Shown piece after piece: positions 62,561-64,000 of a stretch of 64,000 nt of DNA. The notes under the pieces are model-generated. The model was given only the letters and a program-made list of their open reading frames with translations. It had not been told where the DNA came from and did no database searches. The translations under genes were made by a program, and so were the position numbers. Position 1 is the stretch's first letter; every line of letters starts with the position of its first letter. Location of the stretch: contig NZ_KE386491.1 of assembly GCF_000427405.1 (NCBI RefSeq), positions 4,815,303 through 4,879,302 on the forward strand. Direction: 5' to 3'. Source of the stretch: Flectobacillus major DSM 103 (lineage in GTDB: Bacteria > Bacteroidota > Bacteroidia > Cytophagales > Spirosomataceae).

Positions 62561-62830
62561 AAACATGAGTTATCCCGAATTTTAGGTAATATTAAAAGAG
62601 AATATCTATTAGTATTTGTTGAGATTCATAAGGCCGTCAAGAGAACATTGAAGAGGCTTTTCAATTGCTCAAATGATAAAAAAATAGGAGCTAGGCGTTC
62701 GAAAAACTATTTTCGAACGCCTTTTGCATGTTAAATCTCAGCATTGCATCTCTATGGGTGAAAATCATATTCAAAAATAATCACCCTTTTACTCTATTAT
62801 CATTCACTAAATTAGGAGTGACTTATGTTT
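62561..62830. mobile_element. MITE-like repeat element, copy 2
   Basis: 270-bp relative of the element at 42596. Its left end (62561-62587, AAACATGAGTTATCCCGAAT...) differs from copy 1 at two of 20 positions. The right end (62809-62830, complement AAACATAAGTCAC) is degenerate (about 17 of 22 match). The inner hairpin (62693-62705 with 62710-62722; AGGCGTTCGAAAA) differs from copy 1 by a compensated G-C to T-A pair. About 105 bp separate the left end from the hairpin, where copy 1 has none. Confidence 0.5.
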
Positions 62831-62896
62831 GTGTAGATTTTAGCCAAGAAAATTACTGAAATAGACGAATATTTTTTAAAAGTCTTTACTTTCAGT

Positions 62897-62904
62897 TAAA
62901 TTTG
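62897..62904 (+). promoter_or_regulatory. -7 element TAAATTTG for TlpA-like gene
   Basis: TAnnTTTG match 50 bp before the ATG at 62955; a T-run occupies the -33 position. Confidence 0.4.
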
Positions 62905-62954
62905 AGAAACTAGCCCAAAGTCATCTTAATAAGGCTAGCCTTGTTATTACAACA

Positions 62955-64000
62955 ATGAAATATATATTTCTATTAATTTCTCTTTTATTCTCAACCACTA
63001 TCAACGCTCAAACATTCTCTGCTCAAGTAGACCCACCTACTATTGGCAAGGTTTGTCCAGACTTTAGTGTGTCTATCATTACGCCTTCAGGAAACGAAAA
63101 AAATATTCAGCTTTCAGCTTTACGAGGCAAAGTTGTTATTCTTGAATTTTGGGCTACCTATTGTGCCCCATGTATTCCTTCATTGAGTCATTTTGAACGT
63201 ATCAAAAAGCAGTATGGCGATGCCGTAGAAATTATTGCTATTTCCGACGAGAATCGCGATAAAGTGGATACCTTTCTGAGTAAACGGAATTATCCTCATA
63301 TTTTATTTGGTATGGACTGGGGGCATCGCCTAAATGAATTATTTTTTCACCATTTTATACCTCATACCGTTGTTATCGATAAAAAAGGTGTTGTGAAAGC
63401 CTTTACTTCTCCTGAAGAAATTGATGCCGATATTGTAGGAAAGCTGGTGCGAAATCAACGAGTAGATATAGTAATGAAACAGGAGTTTCAACAACAAGCT
63501 ACGGCCACCAGTACCGTGTCGTCGGGTAGTGTTGTCAAGGCTAACCCAGTACAGGTTAGTAACCCCAACGAGCTACGGATTCAGCTAGGACAGTACGAAG
63601 AAGGACGCAGTACAGAATTTATAAAAGAGTCGGAAAACGAGTATAAATTTATTAATTGTACGCTTTTATTGATATATCAAATCTTGTATGAACAGAAGGC
63701 TAGTAGGCTCAAAGTAGAGCTAGATAACATGGCTAAATATACTTCAGAGCCAGCCAATCAATATTGTTTGAGTGTACATGTACCAGAATTTTTGGGCAAA
63801 ACGGTCAAGGATATTGCTATTGTACAATTAGAGCAGCTATTTCCGCTACGAGCCAAAATAGAACCCCGTAGCCAAACAGTGTTGGCACTGGAACGCTCAG
63901 ACGCTGCAGTAACCGTATCCAGTACCGATAGTACAGGGATTATTCAGAAAGGGTTGACAATAAAAGATTTAGTGAATTTTTTGGAAAGTAACCCACATTT
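62955..64000 (+). CDS. TlpA-like thioredoxin-domain protein (3' partial)
   Basis: At least 348 residues; the frame is open at the window end, so the C-terminus is missing. The N-terminus is a signal peptide (about 1-19, MKYIFLLISLLFSTTINAQ). Residues about 30-165 form an AhpC/TSA-TlpA thioredoxin domain with active-site WATYCAPC (Cys70, Cys73), a redox partner in the periplasm. A Gln/Ala/Thr/Ser linker (about 175-200) leads into a second domain (about 210 on) with YCLSVHVPEF and LTIKDLVNFLE, reminiscent of the DUF3738 tail of some Bacteroidota TlpA proteins, but I cannot confirm this from a partial sequence. Confidence 0.8.
   Translation, partial: MKYIFLLISLLFSTTINAQTFSAQVDPPTIGKVCPDFSVSIITPSGNEKNIQLSALRGKVVILEFWATYCAPCIPSLSHFERIKKQYGDAVEIIAISDENRDKVDTFLSKRNYPHILFGMDWGHRLNELFFHHFIPHTVVIDKKGVVKAFTSPEEIDADIVGKLVRNQRVDIVMKQEFQQQATATSTVSSGSVVKANPVQVSNPNELRIQLGQYEEGRSTEFIKESENEYKFINCTLLLIYQILYEQKASRLKVELDNMAKYTSEPANQYCLSVHVPEFLGKTVKDIAIVQLEQLFPLRAKIEPRSQTVLALERSDAAVTVSSTDSTGIIQKGLTIKDLVNFLESNPH

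Larger units (their letters stand above)
62493..62954. other. Intergenic region with MITE-like element, copy 2
   Basis: 462 bp. Most is the repeat element at 62561-62830. A TAAATTTG -7 element at 62897-62904 lies just before the TlpA-like gene. No coding frame. Confidence 0.55.

Overview
The window looks like a chromosomal segment of a Bacteroidota bacterium, most likely order Cytophagales (a Flectobacillus/Arcicella/Emticicia-like member of the Spirosomataceae; the genus is an inference). The supporting signs are a type B type IX secretion (T9SS) sorting domain, two PorP/SprF proteins, a PorE-like OmpA protein, promoters of the TTTG-N19-TAnnTTTG type, AT-rich spacers and the near absence of Shine-Dalgarno sequences. 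I see no rRNA, complete tRNA, CRISPR array, prophage or intact transposase.

Layout. 1-14.1 kb: a secretion/adhesion block with a giant modular adhesin (5' end outside the window), PorP/SprF, a PorE-like protein, a SemiSWEET sugar transporter and a second PorP/SprF. 14.2-15.5 kb: a periplasmic thioredoxin-fold protein. 16.6-22.7 kb: the 2-oxoglutarate dehydrogenase complex sucA-odhB-lpdA, each gene separated from the next by a hairpin. 23-30.4 kb: a lipoprotein, then a long minus-strand run read as rsmA, AI-2E transporter, mgtE, dtd, PhzF-like, MazG-like and D-2-hydroxyacid dehydrogenase. 30.7-34.1 kb: a large hybrid histidine kinase with its own receiver and HPt. 34.5-39.6 kb: a second giant Ig-repeat surface protein, flanked by 65-bp imperfect direct repeats and with no recognisable T9SS tail. 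40.4-46.6 kb: nucleoside-type MFS permease, double UspA, XRE regulator, myo-inositol oxygenase, small secreted protein, fumC. 46.9-53 kb: envelope and osmotic functions (secreted coiled-coil protein, glycosyltransferase-HAD fusion, MscS channel, CorA, small membrane protein). 53.2-58.1 kb: two APC permeases around a PLP trans-sulfuration-type enzyme and a HAD phosphatase. 58.5-64 kb: DUF5916 protein, Rdx/SelW-like protein, SdiA-regulated lipoprotein, DUF2911 protein, and a TlpA-like gene running off the window end.

The least expected observations are non-coding. (1) Two copies of a MITE-like element (42596-42746 and 62561-62830) share end sequences and a central hairpin whose stem differs by a compensated base pair. 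(2) TTAGAAT heptads with an exact 11-bp period (three at 47831-47859, two at 50966-50983), the geometry of OmpR/PhoB-family operators, lie beside the coiled-coil, glycosyltransferase-HAD and MscS genes. Together with the glycosyltransferase-phosphatase fusion this suggests a co-regulated osmo-adaptation or envelope-stress locus, which is an inference. (3) A lone tRNA D-arm-like fragment lies at 13036-13051. Most plus-strand genes end at clear hairpin terminators, which I list.
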